64,000 nucleotides of DNA from Sordaria brevicollis (GCA_033439795.1 JAUTDP010000003.1:4154001-4218000); one strand, 5' to 3'. Positions 49,125 to 62,800 are shown, counted from the first letter of the stretch. A program made the numbers and translations. The notes: a model not told the origin generated them from the sequence alone.

Positions 49125-51924
49125 ATGGAGGTCCCTCATCCAACAGCAGGATGGGAACAGGTTGGCGAGAAGTTTTACCGCAAAACCCAACTGTACACCC
49201 AAGTATTTGATGCGGACCTAGACCTTGACAACTACATTGTTGCCGGTGCCCCCTATGGCGGAGCTGTTGGTATTGTTTTCCTTGTGATCCCACTACTGTC
49301 TATAATGACGTGTTCCATAAAAGGTCGTGTTCTGACATTGTAATCACAGCTCTATACCGAGATGAGGAGAAACTGGTACAATATGCGGCAGGAAGGCCCT
49401 CAAAACCGAGCATAGACATCTACAGCTGCGCCGGGAAACTCATCAGGCGCGTTCCATGGGACAAGGGCTCTATCAAAGGCCTCGGCTGGTCTGAGGATGA
49501 GAAGTTGCTGGTGGTTACAGGAGACGGCACCGTGAGATGCTACTACGACCTCCAGGGCGATTTCACGCAGTTCTCGCTTGGACACGACGCCGATGAGGTT
49601 GGGGTTCGGTCATGCCAGTTCTATGGTCACGGTCTTGTTGCTCTTCTGAACAACAACTCGCTCGTATCGGTATCGGCTTATGATGAACCGAGACCAAAGC
49701 TCCTGGCACAACCACCAGAAGGCCAGATCAACTCATGGTCTCTTGTTCCGCCGGCTTACACTTTGTCCCGGTCTGTCGAAGTATTGCTGAGCATCGGCCA
49801 AACCATATACGTTTCTGACGCCAGCGAATGTGAAGACCGGTACATCGATATTGGACCATTTTCACACATCGCCATCTCACCAAACGGAAAATTCGTTGCC
49901 TTGTATACGAAGACTGGCAAGGCCCACGTCATTAGCAGTGACTTCCAGACTCGCCTGAGCGAATACGTCTCCAAATCCAAGATCCCACCCCAGTACTTCG
50001 AATGGTGCGGCAATGATGCCGTCGTTATTGCCTGGGAGGATGAAGTCCGTCTCGTCGGTCCAGGGGGTTCACTAGCCAGGTTCTATTACGACAATGGCCG
50101 GATCCATATCCTGCCCGACTTTGATGGCGTCCGCGTTCTCGCCAACGACACGTGCGATTTCCTGCAAAAGGTTCCCGAGGTCATCGATGAGGTCTTCCGT
50201 CTGGGCACAGACTCGCCCGCATCCATCTTGCTAGACGCCGTTGAACAGCTCGAGATGCAATCACCAAAGGCCGACGACAACATCCAGCTCATCCGGTCCA
50301 ACCTTGTCGAAGCCGTCGATACGTGCGTCAACGCCGCCGGCCAGGAGTTCAGCATCCACTGGCAGAAACAGCTCCTGAAGGCCGCATCCTTCGGCAAGTC
50401 AGTGCTAGACATCTACAACAGCGACGATTTCGTCGACATGTGCGAGACTCTCCGTGTTCTCAACGCCGTACGGTTCTTCGAGATCGGCTTGCCCCTGTCA
50501 TATGAGCAGTACCAGCGCCTCTCTCCCTCCGGTCTAATCGCCCGTCTGCTCAACCGTCGTGAATACCTCCTCGCCCTCAAGATCGCCGGCTACCTCCGCC
50601 TGCCCACCGACAAGATCTACGTACACTGGGCCTCCGCCAAAGTCCGCGTTGGCGCCGAAGACGATGACACCATATGCCGCAAGATCGTCGACAAGCTCTC
50701 CGGCAAACCCGGCATCTCCTTCGAAGCCATCGCCCGCGCTGCCTATGACGAAGGCCGCGGCCGCTTAGCCACCGAACTACTCAACCACGAACCTCGCGCC
50801 GGTCGGCAGGTTCCCTTGCTGCTCAGCATGGAAGAAGACGAAGTCGCGCTCGACAAAGCCATCGAATCAGGCGACACCGACCTCGTCTACTTTGTGCTCC
50901 ACCAACTCAAGCGCAAGCTCCCCCTCGCCACCTTCTTCCGGGTCATCAGCAGCCGACCAACCGCCACCGCTCTCGTCGAAGCTTCCGCCCGCCTCGGAGG
51001 CGGCGTGGTACTGGGTAATGTCGACGAAGAGCACCACGCCTCCAGCCACACGTACAACCAATCCGGCAGCGGCAGCACCACTTGCGAAGACACGGCCCTG
51101 CTCAAAGACCTATACTACCAAGACGACCGCCGCGTCGATGGGTCCGACGTGTTCGTGCGCGAAGCGCTTCGCCAGCCCGAGGCGCGGACAGCAGCTGATA
51201 AGCTGGCGCTAGCAGCCAAGTTGTTGTCTGACAACGCGAAAGAAAACGCTTTTGAGCTGTCAGCCCTCAAAGAAGCCACCACGCTGCTGAGAATGCAGGA
51301 GGCGTTCGATCGCGACTTGCATCCCGAAACCTTCACGGGCTTGTCGGTCAATCAGACGGTGTTTAAACTTATTAGGTTGGGGTATCATGGACGGGCGAAG
51401 AAGGTGCAGAGCGAGTTTAAGGTTACGGAGAAGGTTGCTTGGTGGATTCGGTATGTTCTTTTCTATCGTTCTATTCCCTTTCTCCCCCCTCTCCCCCTTT
51501 TCCCCCCTTTGCTTGTTTCCTTCTTGGTCTCCATCCATACACCCCTTAATAGCGAAACTAATGACGACGACACAGCCTCCAAGCCCTAGTCTCCAAACGC
51601 GACTGGTCCGAACTCGAAGACCTAGCCTCCAAAAACCGCAAGTCGCCCATCGGTTGGGAGCCCTTCTTCACTCAAGTCTTGCAAGCCGGTAATCAGCGAT
51701 TAGCCGCGACTTTCATCCCCAAATGCGTATCTCAGGGCGGACTGGAGCCGGGCGCAACGATTGGCATGTACGAGAAGTGCGGGATGAGAGTGAAGGCAGC
51801 GGAGGAGGCGGTGAAATATAAAGATGCCGAGGCGTGGGCGAGGTTGTTGGAGGAGGCGGGAAGGGGAAGTCAGGAGGGGAGGGAGATTGAGAGGTTGGGG
51901 CAGAGTGTTTTTAGGAGGGGGTGA
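49125..51924 (+). CDS. vps-16: Vacuolar sorting protein VPS16 (HOPS/CORVET core subunit)
   Basis: Three exons, 49125-49269, 49350-51450 and 51576-51924, with introns of 80 and 125 nt. Phases 1 and 2 match; about 864 residues. The N-terminal half forms the Vps16 beta-propeller region: YRKTQLYTQVFDADLDLDNYIVAGAPYGG, then IDIYSCAGKLIRRVPWDKG and IKGLGWSEDEKLLVVTGDGTV. From about residue 500 the helical Vps16 C-terminal solenoid follows, including ALKIAGYLRLPTDKIYVHWA and, across the last junction, WWIRLQALVSKRDW and CGMRVKAAEEAVKYKDAEAW. VPS16 is shared by the HOPS and CORVET tethering complexes, binds VPS33 through its C-terminal part, and is needed for fusion at the vacuole and endosomes. The length fits fungal orthologues. 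Confidence 0.92.
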
Positions 51925-52955
51925 AAGTGGAAGTGAAGGGAAGTGAAGTGAGGTGACTCGCAGAAAGAGTGGGAAGAGGATGGTGGGTATGAAGTTATGA
52001 TTGTTAGGGTTTTGGGCAATTTGTGTTTTTGAATTTCCATTACGATTTGCGAGAATAGAACGGGTATGATTGTATGAAGGCGACTTTCATGGTGGTGATG
52101 ATCAAAGACGATTCAAGACACCCTTTCCCTCCTCCTCTGTCTCACTCTTGATGACAACGTTCACGACCGGGTGTGGTATCAAGATATGAAGACATGTATA
52201 TATTTCTGGGATTGGGCCGAGTTGAATAAGAATCGCTATGCCCATTACCTACTTCGCTACGTGTAGCTTAGACCTGCAGAAAAGAAGAGTGTAATTATGC
52301 CAGCCTAATCCCATGGTTCGTACTATATCCGAGAAAATGAAGCAAGCCTTTGTTTTCCACCGACTCCAACTACAAAACTCCTGACACAAAACAATGATGA
52401 TGCTGTCTACATGACTATCGACTCAACCCTCCGCTTCCCACTTAGCTTATGTAATCGTCTCGTCTTCCTCATCTTCAACTTCCACGCTCCGCGATATTGC
52501 CTCACGCCTTTTTTGTTTGGCCTGATAGCTGAAATGTGTAAAGCCAGACAGAGAAGAGATTGATCACCGGGATCATATGTGACAGATACCTCATGTATCG
52601 TATCTGTCACATCCTGCAAACGCTTTCCTCACTTGAAACTTTCCTTCTCAGATCAACAAAGACCTTGCAACTCCATTAGATGCCAAAATTTCATACTCCT
52701 TATCGACTGAGACCCCTACGTATAGTATAAGAATTACTCCACCATGACTGACGGAAGAGAGATGCTGTAAGACTGAGAAACACCCCATGAAGTAGCGACT
52801 ATCCAGAGTGTCGTCGTGTGTAAGTAGCTGGATAGCCGACTTTGTTGTAGATCGCAGACCTTAGACCACCGTGCGAGCCATCGTGTATATTCAGTTCAAT
52901 AGCTGATGGATTGATCGTAGACGGTAGCTCCTATCATTCTGTACTGGCCCATGGG
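51925..52955. other. Convergent intergenic region (vps-16 / FHA-RING)
   Basis: About 1 kb of 3' flanks. It contains a strong hairpin-forming inverted repeat, listed separately. A 70-codon minus-strand frame at 52407-52619 runs through that hairpin and lacks any domain, so it is not called. Confidence 0.4.
52577..52612. repeat. Perfect 13-bp stem hairpin
   Basis: The arms ATGTGACAGATAC (52577-52589) and its exact inverse (52600-52612) enclose a 10-base loop. It lies between two convergent genes. It could fold in either transcript if a 3' untranslated region extends this far, or it may be a small transposon footprint. Confidence 0.7.
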
Positions 52956-55286
52956 CTATGTACTCCCATTTGAACCAGTGATGTGAGCACCTGCTACTGC
53001 GGCTTCGAGACTGGCTAATCTTGAAGCACCCTCTCCTTCTCCGCTAACACGCGTACGTGTGTTACTGCCCCCATCAAAGACCCAAGGTCCGACATCGTTA
53101 CGTGGTGTTATTGGGCCCTCATTGGTGCTGACCACGTGGGCGATTCCAGTAGGCGACGGGGTCCTGGCAGCATCTCGACGGCCTTCACCTGCTTGACCGT
53201 TGAGTGCTGCTGGAGTCTGCCGGATAGGCATGGGTGGTGACGTTGAGTTATGCGAGCCTTGTGAACGGCTAGGACCGTCGAAAGGGCTGGAAGCAGCAGG
53301 TTGTTGAGGGTTCGAATACAGCATCGTTACGTCACCGCTAGCGTCAGTTTCGTGCTGTTGAAGAGGCGTGGCCGCTGCCGGTCGAGCTTGACCTTCGTTG
53401 GAGCTGGCTTGGCTTTCATCCTGAACGTAGACGGCGTCATCCATCTGCTCATCCGCCTCCAGTTGCTCCCAATCTTCCGGATCATCGACTTCAGCCTCGA
53501 GATCGGCAGCGGCACGGCAGTTGGGGCATATAAACTGAGGATAAGACGGCGATGACAATAATGATCGGATGCACTTGTAGTGCCAAGTGTGCGAGCATGG
53601 GGCAACAAACAGTGACTGGCAAGGCTGTCACCCGGAGGTTCGTTAGTCTCGTCAAAAGACGATGTAAATGGGTGACAAGACGAAAGCTTGGGGGCCACTA
53701 ACCGCTATGCTGTTAAGACAGATCGAGCAGTCCTGCGAATAAGACTGCGAAGCACCATTTGCAGTATTTTGGGCCGTCATGTTTCTAAGCCTCTTATGCG
53801 TGTTCATGCTACAAAGGAGTTAGTTAATCTGTCAAAGAGAAGGCACGACAGGTCAAGGAGCCTGCAGCGTATGACAAGGCGGCAAGCCGTGGGATACTCA
53901 CTTGAAAGCGTTCAGCTTGGCCTGCCAGCCACGGTTTAGCTCGAGCCTCATTTTCACACAGCGGAATATCATCTCTTCGCCTCCCTTGAAGTCGATGCCC
54001 AACTGTACGATATCGCCGTCATTAACTGGGAATGGCTTAGATTCAGTTCCTGGAGGACTAAGGCGTATGTGGTTGAGGAAGGTTCCGCTACTGCTTTTGA
54101 CGTCTTTGATAAACCATTTTCCGTCTTCATACCAAAACTCGCAGTGCCGCCTGCTAACGACCTTGCTCTTGAATCCTACGGGCGCTGCCGAGGGCACATT
54201 ATGCGGCACCGCCGAGGGTTTATCTCTCTCGGAGTATCTGCCAACGCGAATGACTTCTTTTCCAGTTGGTAAAGTGCGCGAGATCGGAGAGAAGGTGAGC
54301 GACGGGCGTGTTGCTCGTGGATCGTAGAAGGTGCTAAAGCGTATCGAAGGAAGTGACTCCATGTTTCCACCGTTTTCAGCTCTGTTCGCAACGTCGCTCG
54401 TGGTTGCGGATCGGGCCCTGGTCATGGTGGCCGTGGGATTGGTATTACTAATATTTTCCGACGAGGAGCCGTTGCTGTCGTATGTGTCTGCTGCCACCCG
54501 GTTGCCGTTTTCATCCGAAGTAGGAACTGTGCCGCCTGGAGGTGCTGATGTCGTCGGCGTCGTAGTAGTAGGCGACTCCCAATGCGCAGAAGCAATGCCG
54601 TCCGTGAGGGAGTGGGAGCGGTGCGGAAGAAGAGAAAAGGGCGAGCGATTGGAGCGCACAGAGGCCGAGTGGTGGTTGGGGTTTACGGTCGCGTCGTTGG
54701 TCGAGAGCGAAGGCGAATGTCGGGACACTCGCGCAGGGTCGCTCTGGCCGCGGGAAATGAAGGGGATATGAATGTTGGAGAGAGACGACGAGGTCTGGTG
54801 ATGGGCGCGGTGAGACTGAGACTGAGACTGAGACTGAGACGAAGACGATGCCGGGTTGGTGCCAGTTGGGGAGACGATGTTGTTTGCGCTGGCGGCGTTA
54901 TTATTGGGGTGGTTGATGTTGATGTTGTTGTTGTTAGCGGCCGCTTTTACCACGGACGACGCTGGTGGTGCTGCTGTGGCTGTGGGGGCTTCGGAGCCTG
55001 AACCAGGGCCGGCAGAGGTGGTGCTGCTGACCGTGCCGCTTGACGAGTTGGAGACTTGCGGAATGGGGGTGGTGTCGGTGTGTATGGTCACGGAGTGCTG
55101 TCCCGAGGTGGAAGAAGAGTGATCCCGCGACAAGATGTGAGTCTGGGTGTAATTCCGCAGGTAACTCAGACCACGGAGTCGGCCTCTTGACGTTGACCCC
55201 GAGCTTCCTCCAGTGGCAGCGGCGCCGGACGTTGGTGAAGCAGCAACACCCGGAAATGCGGGCGCTGGGGTCGAATGGGTGAACAT
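52956..55286 (-). CDS. FHA-RING ubiquitin ligase of the Dma1/CHFR type
   Basis: Three exons, 55286-53902, 53808-53703 and 53624-52956, with introns of 93 and 78 nt; about 719 residues. Residues 1 to about 310 are Ser/Thr/Asn-rich and disordered. An FHA phosphothreonine-binding domain (about 330-455) shows VIRVGRYSER, SKVVSRRHCEFW, and then SSSGTFLNHIRLSPPG. The second and third exons join to make the RING finger (from about residue 489): DCSICLNSIA, PCQSLFVAPCSHTWHYKC, and CPNCR. The order FHA then RING matches yeast Dma1/Dma2, fission-yeast Dma1 and human CHFR/RNF8, ubiquitin ligases of mitotic checkpoints and septin control. An ATG at 55481 in frame would add 65 residues without conservation. 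The C-terminal 170 residues are disordered. Confidence 0.88.
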
Positions 55287-57315
55287 TTCCTTTGGAGAAG
55301 GAACGGTCGGTACGGTTGGTAGGAGGATATTTAGAGGAAGGTGCCGATGACAGCTGTACGGGCAGGCAGATGCATCGATCGTTGGTAAGAGGTAGTATGT
55401 AACAGTATACGACTCGACCAGCAGCAAAGGGCAGGAACAAGGGGGTGAGTTGTGACCGGTAGGTTGTCTAATTATAAACAAACAGAAGGAACCATGAGGT
55501 TGGAAGGAATGATGAAGAATATCCCGTCATATACGGCAGGTACGAGTCAGGGATCGGAAAAGGAGAGAAAGGGTATAACAGCGAGGCGGCGGTCGATTTG
55601 TAAAAAAGAGATATGGAGAGAGGTTAATAGGACAGAGCCTGTCAAAAGTCAACTTTGTATTGTTAATGTTTTTTCTGTCTCCAAAGACGATCCGTTATCC
55701 GTACCATCCATCCACCACCGCAAACACAACCCGGGAAGTTGACCAGGAGTCCAGCCCAGGTTTCCAAGGCGCAAAGGGGGGGCCCTGTGCCTGTGGTGGC
55801 TCTGATGGGGGTCCTCTTTGCCAGTCCCGGGGCAATTCTCAAGGCCTCACACCCTGTCGTGCCTGTCGAGCTGTGCCGACCAAGCCAGACACCCAGAAAA
55901 GACCCCAGAGCGTGAGGAGAGACGAGCGATCCAAAGTGGAAATGGGCATGATGGATGGTAGTGGATGGATGCAGTGGATGGGGGTGGGTGCGCCGTGCGC
56001 AACAAGAGAAAGCCAGCCCATGGACCATTTGTGATCCATCTGGTCCATCCATACAACCTCTCCAAAGTACGTACCTCGTCACTTCGTCACTATGAGGCCC
56101 TCAGTCGGACATCCATCCATACCTATGTGACTATTTTCTGTGAATGCTGTCCATGATGCCCTTGATACCGCCCTTGGTGTAATGGTGTAAATGACTCCCG
56201 TATGGGTGCTGCCTTGATGTGGTTCAGCTGCCTCCCTAGATGCTGATGATAAATGCTCCTTGCTGCAGGAGTCTGGCGCGGGAGATGAGGCATGGATTGG
56301 AAAAAGCACAAAGGGTTGCTCTTGGCTGGGCACCGTGTAATCGACCTTTCCACATGCGGATATGTCGCTATACACACTAGAGCCTGACTTTGATATGAGG
56401 CCAGGTGAACATTGGATATGACACCTCAGGCGCCCCTATACACAACAGACGACACTCTTTCTTCTTATCTTGACAGTTCCATCACGAATTCTCAGACGAT
56501 GAAACTGAAAAGAGTCTGTAGTTGCGGTGTATACTGTATACCCTGCTGCTGCATGTTGTCTTCAGTTTCATCTCAACATGCGAGATCTCTCTCTTCAGAC
56601 TCTTCTCATCTGAAGAAAGCAACCCAGCCAGCCATGGAGTTTACCGACGAGCGGCTGCTTCCGGACAATCTCTTCTCCAGGTCGAATCGTACAGGACTCG
56701 ATTCAAGGGAGCATCCATCATTATTGATTGGAACTATTATTTTAATCCCATGAAACCCTCGAGTGTAACTCTTCCCATTTTCGCACTCACGCGGCAGCAA
56801 CCGCAACCTCCAAAAGAAAGTGCCACAGTGCTCAGCTGAGCAAAGGGCCAAAGTGCTTGCGTGCCAAGACAATGTGGGCCATCTCACATGTGGACACGGG
56901 CTCCGCACGATAAACCAGGCCAAGGCACGCTAATCGTATCGATAAGGCGACTTTGCAGGGAAGCTAGGATTTGGTTGTGGGGCAAGGTGGATTTTGAGTT
57001 CTGGACTTCGGTTCGTTGGGCTGGCAGTTGCTGGACACCGGACACACTGCTCTTGCTGCGCATTGACGCTGTGCCGATGGCGGGCGGGCGTGCCTTCCCT
57101 CGTTGTGCAGTGCTCCAGGGCTGCTCGCTGCCGCCTGGTGGTGGGCTGCAAACTGGTGCCGCATTTTCAATGGCGGCAATCGCTGAGTGGCCACTGGCGG
57201 CACGGCAGCATTTGCATGTTCCAAATGCCCAGAAGTCGCGGTTGAGCAATGACATTATACCGGACCGCAAGGTAGACCACCCACATCAACCTGCCGGATC
57301 ACAATTGTTGCAGCC
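55287..57315. other. Divergent intergenic region (FHA-RING / MPP alpha)
   Basis: About 2 kb. A 153-codon plus-strand frame at 56861-57322 overlaps the start of the MPP gene in another frame, has no domain, and is rejected. CATCCATC-type repeats are scattered at 55,700-56,140. No gene or RNA supported. Confidence 0.35.
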
Positions 57316-59140
57316 ATGCTGAATCGTTTCCGACCAGCGCGGCTAGTAGCCCAATCCTCCAGATGCGCGTCCTTGAGGAGGGCACGGGCAGGTCCCTTGC
57401 CCGTTAGCAATATCAGGACTTTGGCTACGAGCGCCGGCGCTGTCAACACCAAGGTACGCAGCTCCAAGTTCTGAATAGCTTCCAAAAAATTTACCACCAT
57501 GATGATGCAATCCCATCCCACTTGGACAACGCTGACTGTGACTCCAGGAACCGACCGAACGCGACAACATTACCACTCTTCCCAATGGCGTCCGTGTCGC
57601 TTCCGAGGACCTTCCCGATGCCTTCTCCGGCGTGGGTGTCTACGTTGATGCGGGGTCAAGATACGAAAACGACTATGTCCGCGGTGCCAGTCACATTATG
57701 GATCGGTTAGCCTTCAAGTCAACAAGTACAAGGACTGCCGATGAGATGCTCGAGACCGTTGAGAAGCTCGGCGGTAACATTCAGTGCGCCTCGTCTCGCG
57801 AGTCCATGATGTACCAGGCGGCCACCTTCAACAAGGCTATTCCCACCGCTGTTGAGCTTATGGCCGAGACCATCCGCGACCCCAAGCTTACGGACGAGGA
57901 GATGGAGGGACAGATTATGACGGCGCAATATGAGGTCAACGAGATTTGGTCCAAGGCCGAGCTTATTCTGCCCGAGCTGGTGCATATGGCGGCCTTCAAG
58001 GACAACACTCTCGGCAACCCGTTGCTTTGCCCCAAGGAGAGGTTAGATTATATCAACCGGGATGTCATCCAAACATACCGCGACGCTTTCTACAGGCCGG
58101 AGCGTCTTGTAGTTGCCTTCGCTGGTGTTCCTCATGAGAAGGCCGTCAAGCTCGCCGAGAAGTACTTCGGTGACATGAAGCCCTCTGAAACCTCTGGCCT
58201 CTCCAGGACAGGTTCTGAGACGTCTCTCGACTCACTAGCGTCCGAGTCCAGCGAAGCCTCGAGTGCATCTTCATCCTCCTCAGACTCTTCCGAGTCGAGC
58301 GGTGGGTTGCTTTCCAAGCTCTTCTCTCCCAAGGCCAAGAAGGCCACCCCTAACCCCTTCCTCACCCGGGTACCTATCAGCAACGAGGACTTGACCCGGT
58401 CCGCTCACTACACCGGCGGTTTCCTCACCCTCCCACCACAGCCACCACCGCTCAACCCCAACCTTCCCACCTTCACCCACATCCAGCTCGCCTTCGAGGG
58501 TCTCGCCATCTCGGACGACGACATCTACGCCCTTGCCACTCTCCAGACCCTTCTCGGCGGCGGCGGCTCCTTCTCCGCCGGTGGTCCCGGCAAGGGCATG
58601 TACTCGCGCCTGTACACCAACGTGCTCAACCAGCACGGCTGGGTCGAGTCCTGCGTGGCCTTCAACCACTCCTACACCGACTCTGGCCTCTTCGGCATCG
58701 CCGCCTCGTGCTACCCCGGCCGCACCCTGCCCATGCTGCAGGTCATGTGCCGCGAGCTGCACGCGCTCACGACAGAGCACGGCTACTCGGCCCTGGGCGA
58801 GATCGAGGTGTCGCGCGCCAAGAACCAGCTCCGCAGCAGCCTGCTCATGAACCTCGAGAGCCGCATGGTCGAGCTCGAGGATCTGGGCCGTCAGGTCCAA
58901 GTCCACGGCCGCAAGATTCCCGTCCGCGAGATGACGCGCCGCATCAACGAGCTGACGGTTAAGGATCTCCGCAGGGTCGCCAAGCGCGTGGTCGGTGGCA
59001 TGGCGAACAATGCTGGCCAGGGAAGCGGCGCGCCGACGGTGGTGCTGCAGGAGGCGACGGTGCAGGGGATGAAGACCACGGAGCTCGGGTGGGATCAGAT
59101 CCAGGAGACCATCGCTCAGTGGAAGCTCGGTAGACGATGA
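57316..59140 (+). CDS. mppA: Mitochondrial processing peptidase alpha subunit
   Basis: Exon 1 is 57316-57453 and exon 2 is 57548-59140, with a 94-nt intron (GTACGC donor, ACTCCAG acceptor); about 576 residues. The first 40 residues are rich in Arg, Ala and Ser with almost no acidic residues, a matrix-targeting presequence. The peptidase M16 fold follows: NGVRVASEDLPDAFSGVGVY, ASHIMDRLAFKST, and then CASSRESMMYQA, where the HxxEH zinc site of the beta subunit is absent as expected. The glycine-rich substrate loop LLGGGGSFSAGGPGKGMYSR lies near residue 388. A Ser-rich insertion (about residues 235-265) sits between the halves. With the catalytic beta subunit it removes presequences from imported matrix proteins. 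Confidence 0.95.
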
Positions 59141-59853
59141 AAGTCTGCTTAGCAGAGAGAAGAATTGGATGTGAGAGGTGTGTATGTAAGAGAAGCTGTG
59201 TGTGTGCATTGGACTTAACGAAGCCGGAACGAACTATAAAGGCGTTGTAAGGTATCCATGAGCATGAAGGAAAGAGGATAGATAGATGGCCGCTGTACTA
59301 TACAATCACAACTTTCGTCGATGAGTTGTAGAGGACGGATGCTTGTACACAACTGACCGTATCAAAACTGTATCATAGCAAGATTTCTGAATATACAAAA
59401 AGTCAAAAAGTCAAAAAGTCATTCCAGGCACAGCATGATCATTCCGGTAAAAGCCATTAATCTCTTAGCTCTATTGTGTCTATGTTCACAAGCACGTTCG
59501 TATATCTGCAACATATAACCAAGCAAAAGTAAACTTGATATACAGAACCTCCTCCCAGCAAGCAACGCTACCCTCTTAACTCCTCAACAGAATGCATGTG
59601 TACACTGAAGGACATGTATGTACTGTTATCCCCCGTCCCTTGTATATCAACTCCTGACGCCCAACATATAAAAAGACAAAATTAGCAAAAATCGCCAAAA
59701 CCACCAGATACACACCTCTTATGTTATGTGAACCAACAACCATCCCTCCCCAGCGAACTTGCAACCGCCAAAAGCACCATATCCCGTTAAAGAAACTACA
59801 CAGCGCTCGGCAAAAACTCCAATAAACCTTACCTCAGATCGAAACCTTAGGCC
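59141..59853. other. Convergent intergenic region
   Basis: The 3' flanks of MPP alpha (+) and the hydrolase-like gene (-). Three tandem AAAAAGTC units occur at about 59,397-59,420. No gene supported. Confidence 0.4.
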
Positions 59854-62800
59854 TCAAAGCTTCGACCTAACAGCCTCCAACCGATACTTGACATCCTTCA
59901 ACGCCTTGGTAGTCGGTTTCCAATCATCAAACTGCTTCAGCAACTCCTCTACCTCGTTCGACAACTCTGATTTCACAAAGTCTTCTTCTAGCAAACCGCG
60001 CATGATCCAGGGCAGATGGTACGGGTTCGGGTTTGAGAGGGAACCAGGTTGGCGGGTGGCCATCTCGCACGACACGGTTGATTTAGTAGGGTTGACGGAG
60101 GTGATGGAGGTGGTTTCTAGGGCGTGGGAGATTGCGAGGCTATTGTAGAGGGGCAAATGTTAGTGGAAAGGGGAGAAAAGGGGAGAAAAGGGGGGTGAGG
60201 ATGGGGATGGGGGGGAAAGAAGACGTACTCGTAGACTTGCTCATCGTCGTAAAGACGAGAGTGACCGTCACCTGTGTACAGACTACCAGCTAGAGGCACG
60301 GAGAGCTCACGAATGAGTCCGTGGTCGGTGACGCCTAGGTTGCGGAGTTTGAGGGCGAAGCCGACAAGGTGAGCGATGCTGAGGATTTCAGTTGTTAGTA
60401 TGCAGCACTGTTGTTGGTAGGAAAAGAAAAGGTTCACTTACAAGTCAGGAGCATGGATCCGGCCGTCGATAAACACGGCACGATAGATGTATGGGTGATG
60501 AGCGGGGGCGTAGATGGCGGATTCCAAGGGAACAAGCTGGTCGTCAATGCTGCCGATATAAGTGATCCGAGCACCGTAGCTCAGCACTGCCTTGACAGCC
60601 GCCTCAAGTTTTTTAGACACCTCACTTTGGGGATCTCCGAATTCCCAGAGTTCAGCTGCAGAACCCATGAGGATACCTAGCCCAGTCTTGTAATCCGGAA
60701 AAGGTCCCAAAGATACACCGGCCATGGCGCAAACACCAACTTTGGCTGTTGAAGAGATGACACCCAGCTCGTAAAGTTTTGCCATCAGCATAATGCTGAC
60801 GGGAACTCCCTGAGAATGACATGCCAGAATCACGACGTCCGCTTGACGGATCTTGTCGATCCAGTTCAATAAGAGCTTCCAGAGGTTTTCCACACGCTCA
60901 TCAATCTTTCCCTCTCCTTCAAGGGCAACCTTTTCGATCTCACAGTCACCGCAGCCGTGACTTTCGGCCCATCGTCTGACCGCTTCCGCGCCGTGGTTGG
61001 CAAATTTAATCGATGTACCCGTCGGTTGTCCTGTTATTGGGCGCAAATAGTATGTTGGAATCAACCCATGTACACCAAACACAATAGCCTTCTTGATTCT
61101 AGGTGGTTCCCTGGCAATGTTGACATGCTTGGGCGCTGGTTGTTGGGTTCGAAGAAGGTAGTTTTTGATCTGTCGGACGATAGAAGGATTCTCTTTCATC
61201 CGATAAACATTGTTGAATGACGGAAGAACCAGGTTAGGCGGCGGCAGCTTGACGGAACTTGAACTTTTGGAAGCTCCAGCTTTGGGTGTTCCTTCAGCCT
61301 TGGCGATAGGTTCAACCTTTGGGGTATATGGGCGTGAGATAGGCTCGTCGATCATGGATTGCGGTCTTGCTCTTTTGCCTTTGTTCGACGAGCTCTCTTT
61401 CAAAGGTGGTGTGGCCGACCTGGGTTGATCATCCTTCTTTACCGACTTTAGTGATGGTTCCTTGACTGGCTCTGTCTCGGGCTCTGTCGCGCTGGCGTTC
61501 TTTGGATGAGACTCTGAGCTTTCCCCCGCCACAGCCAGCTGACCAGTTTCCTCCTTCTGCCCATCTTTTTTATTTGACGTTGACCCAGAATCACGGTACC
61601 AAAATGCCCAAGTAGAACCCGATTTTGGTTGTTGTGCTGGGGCAGGCTTTGCTTCTTCTACTGGAGGGGCATCCTGCATTTCAACATCCTCGGAATCCTT
61701 TGCCGATTGGTTTGCTGTGTCCTGCTGTGGCTCTCCCGTCGAAGTTGTTGAATCAGCCTGTTTTGTTTCCGTCGTTCCATTCCCTGACCCTGACCAAAAT
61801 CCAAATAGATAACTTCCGTAACCAGCAGCCGGCTTTTCTTGAGTCGTAGCTTGTGTGGCAGGCTCTTGAGCTTCTGGAGCCTTGGGCTGGTTTTCGTCGG
61901 AAGGCATGTTGTCTGAAGGTTCGTCCGTTGGTTTCGGGGGTTCAGGTGCTTCAGGCTCGCTCTCGTTATTGGACTTCAGTTCGCTGGGCTTTGGCATAAC
62001 CGGGGCGGAGGCAGTTAACACTGGGTAATAGTAGTATGCAGACTGGCCCAGCCACGTTAACCAGCCGGATGAAGCTGCTTCTCCCGACTGTTGTTCTGAA
62101 GTTGTCGACTGTGACTCGGCAGGCTGTTGTGTAGCATTTGTATCTGACGTCGGTTCTGACTGTTGTTGTTCGGTGTCTTGTGATGATGGGCGATCCTCGG
62201 CTTCATTGCTTCCAGTGGTACTAACAGCAGCTTGGTCGGTCTTGGCAGCGTTATCGTCCACTGCCTGCCCCGGCTCTGGTACCTCACCGCCTGTGGATCC
62301 CCTATTGCTATCAAGGTTCTCGGATCGTGACATGTTTGGGAGAGACGAAGACGAAGCTGCACCGTCGAGACTGACGCTATCGGTGCTTCTGTCGGTATCA
62401 AAGCGACTAAAATCTGCCCGCTTCTTCGATTTGATTGTTCCGCCTGTTATGGTTTCCCGGGCAACTTGTGTCGATGGTATCGCTTTTCGTGGCCATGAAC
62501 CGTACCAACTTCGAGCTTTATGGGGCTGCGAGTCTGTTAGCATCGCGTGCAACACTAACAGGCTGGATATAGTCGCTGAGGAGGAATACGCTACCTCTCT
62601 CAGCGCTAGTTTGCTCGAAATGGATATGGAATCTGCGGTCGCATTGAGTTGTGATGATGAGAGAGTATTATCGGGTGTCGAGGATGTTGTGGAAGCAGAA
62701 CTCGAAGCGGTTGGCGTCGGAATGGCTTTTGAACGCCATATAGAGGCTGCTAGACTGGAGGACGATTTCGGTGGCATATCGGGTGCGGGTGTCGAGGATT

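Noticed and set aside
52407..52619. 70-codon minus-strand frame
   Set aside because: Overlaps the perfect hairpin, lacks a domain and lies in a convergent 3' region.
56861..57322. 153-codon plus-strand frame before the MPP gene
   Set aside because: Overlaps the MPP alpha start codon in another frame, has no homology signal, and its mirror strand is equally open.
58280..59209. 309-codon minus-strand frame
   Set aside because: Antisense of the conserved MPP alpha coding region; the sense product is unmistakable.
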